Source: an uncultured Lacticaseibacillus sp. (GTDB lineage: Bacteria > Bacillota > Bacilli > Lactobacillales > Lactobacillaceae). From it: a stretch of DNA of 6,430 nucleotides. The notes under the pieces are model-generated. The model had not been told where the DNA came from, searched no databases, and saw nothing but the letters and a program-made list of their open reading frames with translations. This document shows positions 1 through 5,958 of this stretch, one piece after another (the first letter of the stretch is position 1; the number at the start of each line of letters is the position of its first letter). A program made the position numbers and the translations under genes. The stretch spans positions 1-6,430 of the forward strand of contig CAKRHU010000095.1 in the NCBI GenBank assembly GCA_934339215.1, in the 5' to 3' direction.

Positions 1-567
1 TTGCGCTTTAAAAAACAATATCCCAAAATTGCTGTGTCTTTAGTGCAAGCGAGCTTCAACGAAATCGCAGAACAAGTGCGGGTCGGCACCATCGATATCG
101 GGTTTTCCTTAATGCCAGTGGCCAAGCAGTTGATCGCTATTCCGTTGTTGAAAGACCCGATTTACTGTATCACGCCACGAGCTTACACGCCAGCCAATGG
201 GACCTTTATGACGGATCGCGATATGGCCCATCAGAATTTTATTTTGCAACAAGCCGACTATGACCGTGACACCAAAAAGGCGCTAGATCGCTATAATGTG
301 TCGACGAATTCGTTGCATTATTCCTTAGACGATCAGTCGATTCTCTCGATGGTGGAAGCAGGCCTGGGCTTAGGGGTGTTGCCAAAGCTGGCGTTAAAGA
401 AGCTGGTTGGGGATGTGAACACTTATTCCTTCTCAGAGCCTTTCGAGCGCACACTATGTTTGGTGATGAACCCCACCACGCAAAAATCACCTTCAGTCGC
501 GCGGATGCAGACAGTCATTGAAGCTTATTTGAAAGAACATTATCCCAAAGACTGCTTGCTCGATTGA
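1..567 (+). CDS. LysR-type transcriptional regulator, effector-binding domain (5' end cut by window edge)
   Basis: This is the C-terminal 188 residues of a LysR family regulator. The reading frame is open from the first base, and the TTG there reads best as an internal leucine, so the true start and the N-terminal winged helix-turn-helix (about 110 residues in a protein of about 300) lie outside the window. What is visible is the periplasmic-binding-protein-like effector domain. It opens with the RFKKQYPKI segment followed by hydrophobic strands and 'VRVGTIDIGFS' (about residues 26-36), which matches the usual 'l..G.lDlai' strand. Later comes 'SILSMVEAGLGLGVLPKLAL' (about 113-132), the family's signature 'v.aGlGia.lP' turn. 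The protein should bind a small metabolite and regulate a promoter, often one near its own gene. The target and effector cannot be told from this half. The gene ends 69 bases before the first phosphatase gene. Family assignment is firm; the specific role is unknown. Confidence 0.88.
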   Translation: MRFKKQYPKIAVSLVQASFNEIAEQVRVGTIDIGFSLMPVAKQLIAIPLLKDPIYCITPRAYTPANGTFMTDRDMAHQNFILQQADYDRDTKKALDRYNVSTNSLHYSLDDQSILSMVEAGLGLGVLPKLALKKLVGDVNTYSFSEPFERTLCLVMNPTTQKSPSVARMQTVIEAYLKEHYPKDCLLD

Positions 568-606
568 TCATTGGCCAAGCATCGGCGCAGTGCGTTAAAA
601 TGATCA
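565..606. repeat. 8-bp inverted repeat TGATCATT / AATGATCA flanking a putative promoter
   Basis: TGATCATT at 565-572 is the exact reverse complement of AATGATCA at 599-606, with 26 bases between. The left arm contains the stop codon of the LysR gene. TGATCA is itself a palindrome, so the two sites (565-570 and 601-606, 36 bases apart) are also direct repeats. The arms bracket the only promoter-like sequence before the first phosphatase gene. A pair of operator half-sites or a weak stem are both possible. There is no following T-run, so it is not a good intrinsic terminator. Confidence 0.4.
571..601 (+). promoter_or_regulatory. Putative promoter for the first HAD phosphatase gene
   Basis: TTGGCC (571-576, 4 of 6 to the -35 consensus) and TAAAAT (596-601, 5 of 6 to the -10 consensus) are separated by 19 bases, slightly longer than optimal. 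A start site near 608 would give a short leader before the ATG at 637. The gap between the LysR stop and this gene is only 69 bases, so read-through from upstream is the alternative. Both boxes fall in or next to the TGATCATT inverted repeat. Confidence 0.3.
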
Positions 607-636
607 CACAACTATTAGACGTGAGGAATTGTATAG

Positions 637-1446
637 ATGAATCAAAAACTGATCGCCTTAGATCTGGATGGCACCACCTTAAATCTTGCCGGCACGTTAA
701 GTGTCCAAACCATCGCGACGTTAAAAGCGGCTCAAGCCGCTGGGCATTTGGTGGTGATCGCCACCGGACGCCCCGATTCGATTTCAGAACATTTTTATGA
801 TGAACTAGGATTGACTAGCCCGATGATCAATTTCAACGGGGCCTTGATCCATAAACCTCATCAACATTGGGCCAGCGAGCGCCAAACTGCTTTGACCACC
901 CAAACGGCCTTAGCCTTGAAATCATTGAAAACGCAATTTGATATCGAACTGATGGTCGCAGAAGGCAAAAAACTATTGCTCGCTGATCACGGTTATGTGG
1001 ATATGCCATTTTTGCCGGATCTGCCAGCGCCGGAAAGGTTGTTTGATGCCAGCGGGTTACAACAAGCGCCAATTTCCGTCACGATGTTTATTCGGCAACA
1101 TTCCTTATCCGCCTTGCAACAAGCGGTACATCAGCATTTTCCAAGTCTCACCCCGAAAACCTGGGGCGCTTGGAGTGGCGAACATACCGCCCTTGAAGTC
1201 ACCGCAGGGCATACCAGCAAATCGCAAGCTGTGGCTTACGTCGCTGGGCTTTACGGAATCGCGCAACAAGATGTCGTGGCATTTGGCGATGACATGAATG
1301 ATTTGGATCTGATCGAATATGCTGGCACTGGCGTCGCGATGAAGAATGCGCGGCCAGAAATTTTGCAAATGGCTGATGCGGTGACGGCGTTTGATAATGA
1401 AAATTCAGGGATGGCCGATTATTTAGCCGATTACTTAGCCCTTTAA
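637..1446 (+). CDS. Cof-type HAD-superfamily hydrolase (sugar or nucleotide phosphatase family)
   Basis: This 269-residue protein is a complete member of the Cof/YidA-type (subclass IIB) haloacid dehalogenase phosphatases, cytosolic Mg-dependent enzymes that hydrolyse small phosphorylated metabolites such as sugar phosphates or FMN. Motif I is DLDGTTL with nucleophile Asp9 and acid/base Asp11. Motif II is ATGRP with Thr43. Motif III is Lys195 in the HTSKSQAV segment. Motif IV is FGDDMNDLDL with metal-binding Asp218 and Asp222. The substrate-specificity cap lies between motifs II and III, about residues 80-190. Length is typical. The ATG at 637 is supported by GAGGAA at about 623-628, ten bases upstream. 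The membrane-protein pseudogene starts 12 bases after its stop, so the two were probably co-transcribed. The substrate cannot be predicted because Cof enzymes are promiscuous. A second Cof-type enzyme of the same length lies at 4003-4812. Confidence 0.92.
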   Translation: MNQKLIALDLDGTTLNLAGTLSVQTIATLKAAQAAGHLVVIATGRPDSISEHFYDELGLTSPMINFNGALIHKPHQHWASERQTALTTQTALALKSLKTQFDIELMVAEGKKLLLADHGYVDMPFLPDLPAPERLFDASGLQQAPISVTMFIRQHSLSALQQAVHQHFPSLTPKTWGAWSGEHTALEVTAGHTSKSQAVAYVAGLYGIAQQDVVAFGDDMNDLDLIEYAGTGVAMKNARPEILQMADAVTAFDNENSGMADYLADYLAL

Positions 1447-1458
1447 GAAGATGAGTAG

Positions 1459-2000
1459 ATGCAACATACAGCAGATGACCAAACCTCAGCACAATTATTG
1501 GGAATGTTTTGTTTTTCGTTGATCCTAAACGGTTTTGGCAATGGGATGACGGTGGCGATGAACCTCGGCAGTGCCTTGTGGACGTCAAGTGCGGTGAATT
1601 TAAGTCATGCGTTTAACGTCAGTTTGTTGACGATATTGTTGATTGAAGGCGTGGCCGTCGTTTTATTTAACGCGGCAGTACTCGGCCATTTGGCTTGGCG
1701 GCGGATCGCTGGCAACTTCATTTATATGATCCCATTTTCATTTTTGGTGTCGGGTTTTGCCGATTTGATCAAAATGACGCCATTAGTCGCTTTAAATTCC
1801 TGCACGGCAATGCAGCAGTTGCGCAACCGGTATCGTTTCTACCGCCGATCATCTTGGATATTTTATGTGTCAGCTTCACCCGTCAGATCTATGCCATCAA
1901 TATTGGCACATTATTTTCCCTAGTGGCCCAAGGTGCGGTAATCGGGTTTGCCGATACACATGTGTTTCCAAAGCTGAAGCATCGCCATTTGCAAGTTTAA
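1459..2000 (+). pseudogene. Broken YczE/YitT-like integral membrane protein gene (frameshift, probable internal deletion)
   Basis: Two overlapping frames together encode one membrane protein. The first frame, from the ATG at 1459, carries a helix with the glycine-rich 'NGFGNGMTVAMNLGSALWTS' type of segment (residues 24-43), a second helix (about 54-78) and a third (about 87-104, IYMIPFSFLVSGFADLI). It then runs into polar sequence of no membrane character and stops at 1923. The other frame takes over near 1780-1800 with RFKFLHGNAAVAQ, LPPIILDILCVSF and a last helix NIGTLFSLVAQGAVIGFAD, ending with TAA at 1998-2000. Joined, the product is only about 180 residues against roughly 210-230 for such proteins. 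Helix 3 also runs straight into the later amphipathic segment, so I infer loss of some 30-45 codons as well as the frame change. The start lies 12 bases after the first phosphatase gene, with a weak ribosome site (GAAGATGAG). Family recognition is moderate; the breakage is seen directly. Confidence 0.72.
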
Positions 2001-2052
2001 ATCTTCAAGATCGCGTTTCTCATAAATTGTTCACTCCCTTGTTAGACTTCAT

Positions 2053-2061
2053 TGCTACAAT
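2053..2061 (+). promoter_or_regulatory. Extended -10 promoter of the brnQ-type gene
   Basis: TGCTACAAT combines an extended -10 TGn element with TACAAT (5 of 6 to consensus). No good -35 box stands at 16-18 bases upstream; TTGTTC at 2027-2032 is too far at 23 bases. Transcription would begin near 2068, leaving a leader of about 22 bases. That is far too short for a T-box or other riboswitch, so regulation by leader RNA is unlikely from this promoter. Confidence 0.5.
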
Positions 2062-2090
2062 ATTTGCAACAAGCGAAAAGAGGGATTCAC

Positions 2091-3428
2091 ATGACGTCGC
2101 GCAAACTCACGCAACGCGAATTGATATTTATCGGGACCATGTTGTTTGGCTTATTCTTTGGCGCTGGCAACTTAATTTTCCCTGTGTTTGTCGGCCAACA
2201 AGCTGGCAATCACTTATGGCCGGCTGTGATCGGCTTTTTAGTTTCTGGCGTTGGGCTACCCCTGCTTGGCGTCGCCGCCATTGGGATCACCAAAGTCGAT
2301 GGGGTGTTTGGCCTCGCTGAAAAAGCCAACCGACCGTTTGCCTATATTTTTACCATTTTATTGTATCTGTGTATTGGTCCATTATTTGCCTTACCGCGGT
2401 TAGCGTCGATTTCTTATGAAATTGGACTGACGCGATTTGTCAGCGCTGATCATCAAATACCAGCCTTGGCGATTTATTCCGTGATTTTCTTTGCCGTGGC
2501 GTGGTGGTTTGCCCGCAAGCCAAGCAAAATCATGGTGTATGTCGGCAAAGTATTGACGCCGGTATTTCTCATTGTTTTGGCAGTGCTGCTGATCGCAGTG
2601 GTGGTGTCGCCGTTGGGCCAAGGTCTTGCAGCAGTGGGAACCTACAAGACAGCAGCGTTGTCGACTGGCTTCACGGCTGGGTATTCTACCATGGATGCTT
2701 TAGCGGCGTTAGCATTTGGGATTATCGTCGTCAATGCCATCAAGCAACTGGGCATTACGCAACCCACTGCCATCGCCAAGCACACCGTTTTGGCTGGGAC
2801 GTTGGCGGCGGGTTTGATGGGTGTGATTTATGCGTTGCTGGCATTACTTGGGCGCAATGCGTTAGGGGTATTTGCTCGCGCTGATAACGGTGGCGTGATT
2901 TTAAGTAATGTCGCGCATCAATATTTTGGGACTGCTGGTAATGTGTTGTTGGCGGTGATCGTGGTGATTGCGTGTTTGAAAACTGCGATCGGTTTAATTA
3001 CTGCCTTTGGGGATACCGCCAAAGAAATGTTTCCGCGCGTGCCTTATCAAGGTGTGATCGCAGTAGCCACCTTAGTGCCGATGTTTTTTGCCAATGTCGG
3101 GTTGGATCGATTGCTCAGTGTGTCAACACCGGTGTTGATGGCGTTGTATCCATTTGCAATCGTGTTGATCTTAGTGGGCTTGTTGTCGGTGATGTTTCGG
3201 CAACATCGCTGGTTGTTCAACTTATCATTGCTGTTCACCGCGATTCCGGCGTTGCTCGATGGACTGAATGCCACCGGGGTGCAAGCCGGTTGGAGCACGA
3301 GTATGTTGAAAATCGGTCAGTTTCTGCCAGGCTTTTCAGCGGGCTTGGGCTGGACCGTACCAGCGTTAGTCGGGGCGGTGCTTGGGATCTTATGCGATCA
3401 CCTCAGCAGTCGCAAAAATAATTCCTGA
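2091..3428 (+). CDS. brnQ: Branched-chain amino acid transport system II carrier protein (BrnQ, LIVCS family)
   Basis: This 445-residue polytopic membrane protein is of typical length for the LIVCS carriers, which import leucine, isoleucine and valine by symport with Na+ or H+ across the cytoplasmic membrane. Family hallmarks are the first-helix motif LFFGAGNLIFP (residues 21-31), then QQAGNHLWPAVIGFLVSGVGLPLLGV (36-61), IGPLFALPR (95-103) with the following ISYE, and GYSTMDALAALAFGIIVVNAI (from 197). About twelve hydrophobic helices can be followed to the C-terminus, which ends in a short basic tail. The frame opens further upstream at a TTG (2052), but that would overlap the promoter. The ATG at 2091 has AAGAGGG seven bases before it and gives the expected short cytoplasmic N-terminus. 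It seems to be transcribed alone from the extended -10 promoter at 2053. Lactobacilli often carry several brnQ copies, so which substrate this one prefers is not decidable here. Confidence 0.94.
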   Translation: MTSRKLTQRELIFIGTMLFGLFFGAGNLIFPVFVGQQAGNHLWPAVIGFLVSGVGLPLLGVAAIGITKVDGVFGLAEKANRPFAYIFTILLYLCIGPLFALPRLASISYEIGLTRFVSADHQIPALAIYSVIFFAVAWWFARKPSKIMVYVGKVLTPVFLIVLAVLLIAVVVSPLGQGLAAVGTYKTAALSTGFTAGYSTMDALAALAFGIIVVNAIKQLGITQPTAIAKHTVLAGTLAAGLMGVIYALLALLGRNALGVFARADNGGVILSNVAHQYFGTAGNVLLAVIVVIACLKTAIGLITAFGDTAKEMFPRVPYQGVIAVATLVPMFFANVGLDRLLSVSTPVLMALYPFAIVLILVGLLSVMFRQHRWLFNLSLLFTAIPALLDGLNATGVQAGWSTSMLKIGQFLPGFSAGLGWTVPALVGAVLGILCDHLSSRKNNS

Positions 3429-3444
3429 TGAAAAAATTAATTGG

Positions 3445-3520
3445 CCCACAAATTGTTGAGTGAAATCCAATTTTCGGTGCTGAAAGCCGCAAAATCACTA
3501 CTTTCAGCACAATGCGTGGG
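3445..3520. repeat. Structured inverted repeat in the brnQ downstream gap
   Basis: GTGCTGAAAG (3477-3486) and CTTTCAGCAC (3501-3510) form a perfect 10-bp stem with a 14-base loop. Outside it, CCCAC (3445-3449) can pair with GTGGG (3516-3520), and ATTGT (3452-3456) with ACAAT (3509-3513). The last pairing competes for two bases of the inner stem, so two alternative folds exist. No T-run follows on either strand, which argues against a standard terminator. It may be the brnQ mRNA 3' structure, a processing site or an operator. Nothing coding is seen between 3429 and 3618. Confidence 0.5.
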
Positions 3521-3553
3521 ATTTGATCATGAACCACTGTTTTAAATTCAGAT

Positions 3554-3582
3554 TTGCCAACGCGGTGAAATTTAGCTATCGT
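3554..3582 (+). promoter_or_regulatory. Putative promoter of the small hypothetical gene
   Basis: TTGCCA (3554-3559, 5 of 6 to the -35 consensus) is followed after 17 bases by TATCGT (3577-3582, 4 of 6 to the -10 consensus). An overlapping alternative -10 is TATAAG at 3582-3587, with no matching -35 at good spacing. Either gives a start about 25-30 bases before the ATG at 3619. Confidence 0.42.
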
Positions 3583-3618
3583 ATAAGAGTGAGTAATTTG
3601 AAAGGATGGCGTAAAGCT

Positions 3619-3954
3619 ATGACTAAGTCGATCTCTGAATTGACGCCTGAAGCGCAACAAAAAGCCCTCAGTGACTTTATTGAATTTTATTTGGATAAAT
3701 TCCACAACGAAGGTTTGGACCTGATCGCCCAAGCTGACACCACCGGGCACATTGCTGACATCAATGCCTGGATCATGGCCAACACGACTTTCACGCATGA
3801 AGAATTAGCCGCTGGTTTGTTGCGCGAACGCGGTGAGAACTTGATCGCCTTGTTAAACACGATCAACGCCCCATTCAATGAGAATGGGTTACCAGAAACA
3901 CCTTGGAATGAATGGTTCAAATCGGATCTCAACACCATTCCACAAGGACGCTAA
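3619..3954 (+). CDS. Small soluble hypothetical protein (111 residues)
   Basis: I do not recognise this protein. It is 111 residues, acidic and without a signal peptide or membrane helix, so it is probably cytosolic. Most of it looks helical: an N-terminal SELTPEAQQKALSDFIEFYLDKF stretch (about residues 6-28) with hydrophobic spacing of an amphipathic helix, a middle IADINAWIMANTTFTHEELAAGLLRERGENLIALL region (about 45-79), and a proline- and tryptophan-containing C-terminus (LPETPWNEWF). No cysteines or obvious catalytic motif are present. The frame is open to an upstream TTG/ATG at 3523/3529, but those codons lie upstream of the promoter boxes. The ATG at 3619 is favoured because GAAAGGATGG stands nine bases before it. 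It has its own likely promoter, and a strong terminator begins seven bases after its stop, so it forms at least a monocistronic unit. Good codon usage and ribosome site make it a real gene; function is unknown. Confidence 0.8.
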   Translation: MTKSISELTPEAQQKALSDFIEFYLDKFHNEGLDLIAQADTTGHIADINAWIMANTTFTHEELAAGLLRERGENLIALLNTINAPFNENGLPETPWNEWFKSDLNTIPQGR

Positions 3955-3961
3955 ACGCACT

Positions 3962-3990
3962 GACGGCTGTTGTTTAGCCGTCTTTTTTTT
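3962..3990 (+). terminator. Strong intrinsic terminator abutting the next ribosome binding site
   Basis: GACGGCT (3962-3968) pairs perfectly with AGCCGTC (3976-3982) around a seven-base loop, followed by eight T residues (3983-3990). It terminates the small hypothetical gene. The AGGAGG of the second phosphatase starts at 3992, one base after the T-run, leaving no space for a separate promoter downstream of it. Confidence 0.9.
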
Positions 3991-4002
3991 CAGGAGGGAC
4001 GC

Positions 4003-4812
4003 ATGGATAAGTATCTGATCATTTCTGACATTGATGGGACATTGGCTTATGATCATCAACATGTCAGCGCCAAAACCGTTGCCGTCTTACAACAATTATT
4101 AGATGCCGGCCATGAGTTCTATGCTGCGACCGGGCGGATGTATAACTTGGCCAAAGTGATCGCGGATCAAGTGGACGACCGGGCAGAAATCATTGCGTCT
4201 AATGGCGCGGTGTATGATTTCAACGGCGACCGCGTGCATCATTTAATGGGTGCACATGCCTTGCGCTTGACGGAACAAGCCGCCGCTGCGCAAAAACTGC
4301 CTGCGGTTTACTTCACCGATGACACAGTGTATTACACCAAAACGCCGAGTCAATCTGTGATCGATACGATGATGAGTTTTGCCAGTGCGGCGGCCAACAT
4401 TGCCGTTAAGCAAGTCCATACTGTGGAAAACTTACTCGGCCATGTCGAAGAAATCACCAATGGGATCATCTTCAGTCCGCATGACCCAGAATCTTTGGCG
4501 CGCACCATGATGACGCTAGCGGCTAGCAATGCGATGCACTTGTCAGCTAGTGACGCGACCAACATTGAATTGATCCCAAAGCACGTGGATAAATCCACGG
4601 CGATTGCGGAACTCCAAGCCAAAACTGGGATCCCTGCCAGCCGTACGATCGTGTTTGGCGATGGCTTGAATGATCTTGGCATGCTTAAAGCCGCCGGGAT
4701 TTCTGTCGCAATGGGTAATGCCGTGCCAGATGTGGCCAAAGCGGCGCGTTTTCAAACGTTGAGCAACACCGAAGACGGTATCGCACATTTCTTGGAAAAC
4801 TATTTTGCTTAG
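4003..4812 (+). CDS. Cof-type HAD-superfamily hydrolase, second copy
   Basis: A complete 269-residue Cof/YidA-type HAD phosphatase, cytosolic and Mg-dependent, acting on an unknown small phosphorylated metabolite. Motif I is SDIDGTL with nucleophile Asp9 and acid/base Asp11. Motif II is AATGRM with Thr43. Motif III is Lys197 in HVDKSTAI. Motif IV is VFGDGLNDLGML with Asp220 and Asp224, followed by the conserved 'aG.svAMgNA' segment. The frame is open back to a TTG at 3970, but that codon lies in the loop of the upstream terminator. The ATG at 4003 has a perfect AGGAGG (3992-3997) five bases before it. The protein has the same length as the phosphatase at 637-1446, and motifs I and II fall at identical positions, but the rest differs widely, so they are distant paralogs. 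With a terminator just upstream and no promoter after it, expression must come from read-through or from a promoter inside the preceding gene. Confidence 0.92.
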   Translation: MDKYLIISDIDGTLAYDHQHVSAKTVAVLQQLLDAGHEFYAATGRMYNLAKVIADQVDDRAEIIASNGAVYDFNGDRVHHLMGAHALRLTEQAAAAQKLPAVYFTDDTVYYTKTPSQSVIDTMMSFASAAANIAVKQVHTVENLLGHVEEITNGIIFSPHDPESLARTMMTLAASNAMHLSASDATNIELIPKHVDKSTAIAELQAKTGIPASRTIVFGDGLNDLGMLKAAGISVAMGNAVPDVAKAARFQTLSNTEDGIAHFLENYFA

Positions 4813-4818
4813 TGGAAA

Positions 4819-4851
4819 GTGTTGACGACCTGATGTCGTTGGCGCTTTTTT
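4819..4851 (+). terminator. Intrinsic terminator after the second HAD phosphatase
   Basis: Bases 4819-4829 pair with 4835-4845 (11 bp, including several G-U pairs) around the loop CTGAT, and six T residues follow (4846-4851). The AAA just before the stem can also pair with the start of the T-run. It lies seven bases after the phosphatase stop codon and separates that gene from the reductase promoter. Confidence 0.82.
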
Positions 4852-4877
4852 AGTGAAATGATTTCCAAGTTCTGAGC

Positions 4878-4906
4878 TGGAATCGAAAGCGTTAACATGC
4901 GACAAT
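4878..4906 (+). promoter_or_regulatory. Putative promoter of the aldo/keto reductase gene
   Basis: TGCGACAAT (4898-4906) offers an extended -10 TGn with GACAAT (4 of 6). The hexamer 17 bases upstream, TGGAAT (4878-4883), is a poor -35, as is common with extended -10 promoters. The predicted start is near 4913, about 20 bases before the ATG. The whole spacer is occupied by the cre-like site, so a protein bound there would block RNA polymerase. Confidence 0.45.
4884..4897. promoter_or_regulatory. cre-like site (CcpA operator)
   Basis: CGAAAGCGTTAACA matches the catabolite-responsive element consensus TGWAANCGNTNWCA at every defined position except the first base (C for T). It is centred between the presumed -35 and -10 elements of the reductase gene. 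From what is known of CcpA in Gram-positive bacteria, a cre at this position represses transcription while glucose or another preferred sugar is available. Binding itself is inferred. Confidence 0.65.
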
Positions 4907-4932
4907 GAAGCTATCGAGAAAGGATGATAAGC

Positions 4933-5922
4933 ATGTATGAAGCAAAAGCGACGCGGTATGACCACTTAGCGATCCGCTCAGTGGGCGACTCTGGTTTGCA
5001 ACTGCCAGCAGTATCGTTAGGGTTGTGGCAACGTTTTGATGCGCAAGCACCTTTTGATGAACGCCAAGCGTTATTGCTACATGCCTTTGATCAAGGTGTG
5101 TTTCATTTTGACGTGGCGGATCATTATGGGATTCCTTTTGGCTCTAGCGAAGCGTTGTTGGGCAAAGTGCTGGCAGGCGAGCTTAAAAGTTATCGTGATG
5201 AGTTGGTGATCGCGACTAAAGTCGGTTATGCGGTAGGCGAGGGACCTTTTGGCAGTGGGTTGTCGCGCAAGGCGATCATACAACATATCGATGGCTCTCT
5301 TAAGCGACTACAAACCGATTATGTGGATGTGTATTATGCACATCGTTTCGATGATGCGGTGCCGTTGGAAGAAACCGTATCTGCGTTAGATACAGTGGTC
5401 AAAAGTGGCAAAGCCCGCTACATCGGGATTTCCAATTACAATGTCGAACAGACGCATGCGGCGCTAGCTTTATTTGAAGCCTATCGCACCCCAGTCGTGG
5501 TATCGCAAATGAGCTACAATATGTTTAATCGTGGTGTGGAAACTAGCGGTTTGCTGGATGTCTTGCGGGAACATCATCAAGGGTTGGTGGCTTATGGGCC
5601 GTTGTCAGAAGGCCTGTTGTCGGATCGGTATTTAAACGGCTTGCCGGCAGACTTCAAGATCCATCATACCAATCAAGCCACCTTAAGTGTTGGCGGTGAG
5701 GCATTAGTTGAAAAGCTCAATGCGTTGAATGCCATCGCGCAAAATCGTGGTCAAAGTATGAGCCAGTTGGCGTTGGCGTGGTTGTTGCGGGATCCGGTGG
5801 TGGCCAGTGTCATTATTGGAACCACCAGCGCAGAACATTTGGATGATAACTTACAAGCGGCACAAAATATTAAGTTTACAGCCGATGAACTCGCCGCAAT
5901 CGATCAAATTGTGACCTTATAA
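4933..5922 (+). CDS. Aldo/keto reductase, YghZ/Gpr (glyceraldehyde-3-phosphate reductase-like) type
   Basis: This 329-residue protein is a full-length NAD(P)H-dependent aldo/keto reductase, a cytosolic (beta/alpha)8 barrel that reduces aldehydes or ketones to alcohols. The catalytic tetrad is visible: Asp60 and Tyr65 in HFDVADHYG, Lys96 in IATKVGY, and His137 in YYAHR. Near the C-terminus, VIIGTTSAEHLDDNLQA is the cofactor phosphate-binding region. The N-terminal GDSGLQLPAVSLGLWQRF, the GPFGSGLSRK loop and NMFNRGVETSGLLDVL closely follow the E. coli YghZ (Gpr) pattern, which reduces L-glyceraldehyde 3-phosphate and other aldehydes such as methylglyoxal. The actual substrate here is inferred by family only. 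An ATG at 4924 is in frame but lies inside the ribosome site; AGAAAGG ends nine bases before the ATG at 4933, which I prefer. Expression is probably under CcpA control through the cre site at 4884. No terminator follows, so it is likely co-transcribed with the small broken gene 36 bases downstream. Confidence 0.93.
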   Translation: MYEAKATRYDHLAIRSVGDSGLQLPAVSLGLWQRFDAQAPFDERQALLLHAFDQGVFHFDVADHYGIPFGSSEALLGKVLAGELKSYRDELVIATKVGYAVGEGPFGSGLSRKAIIQHIDGSLKRLQTDYVDVYYAHRFDDAVPLEETVSALDTVVKSGKARYIGISNYNVEQTHAALALFEAYRTPVVVSQMSYNMFNRGVETSGLLDVLREHHQGLVAYGPLSEGLLSDRYLNGLPADFKIHHTNQATLSVGGEALVEKLNALNAIAQNRGQSMSQLALAWLLRDPVVASVIIGTTSAEHLDDNLQAAQNIKFTADELAAIDQIVTL

Positions 5923-5958
5923 CGAACGTGTTGAGAATGAGAAGATAGGGGAATTGGC

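Noticed and set aside
1199..1588. Long minus-strand open frame over the end of the first phosphatase
   Set aside because: It is antisense to the motif IV region of the phosphatase and the start of the membrane protein gene, is rich in Arg, Ser and His, and has no ribosome site or recognisable motif.
1940..2090. T-box or other leader riboswitch before the branched-chain amino acid carrier
   Set aside because: The likely promoter at 2053-2061 leaves a leader of about 22 bases. I see no T-box sequence, specifier stem or antiterminator in the gap.
3523..3618. N-terminal extension of the small protein to 143 residues
   Set aside because: The upstream codons precede the -35 and -10 boxes and lack a ribosome site, whereas the ATG at 3619 has a good one. 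The extended N-terminus is basic and unlike the rest.
3403..3798. Minus-strand frame across the gap after brnQ and the small hypothetical gene
   Set aside because: It overlaps a plus-strand gene with clear promoter, ribosome site and terminator, and shows no domain.
4543..4965. Minus-strand open frames of 130-140 codons over the second phosphatase and the reductase promoter
   Set aside because: They are shadows of the strongly supported phosphatase at 4003-4812 and cross a terminator and a cre site.
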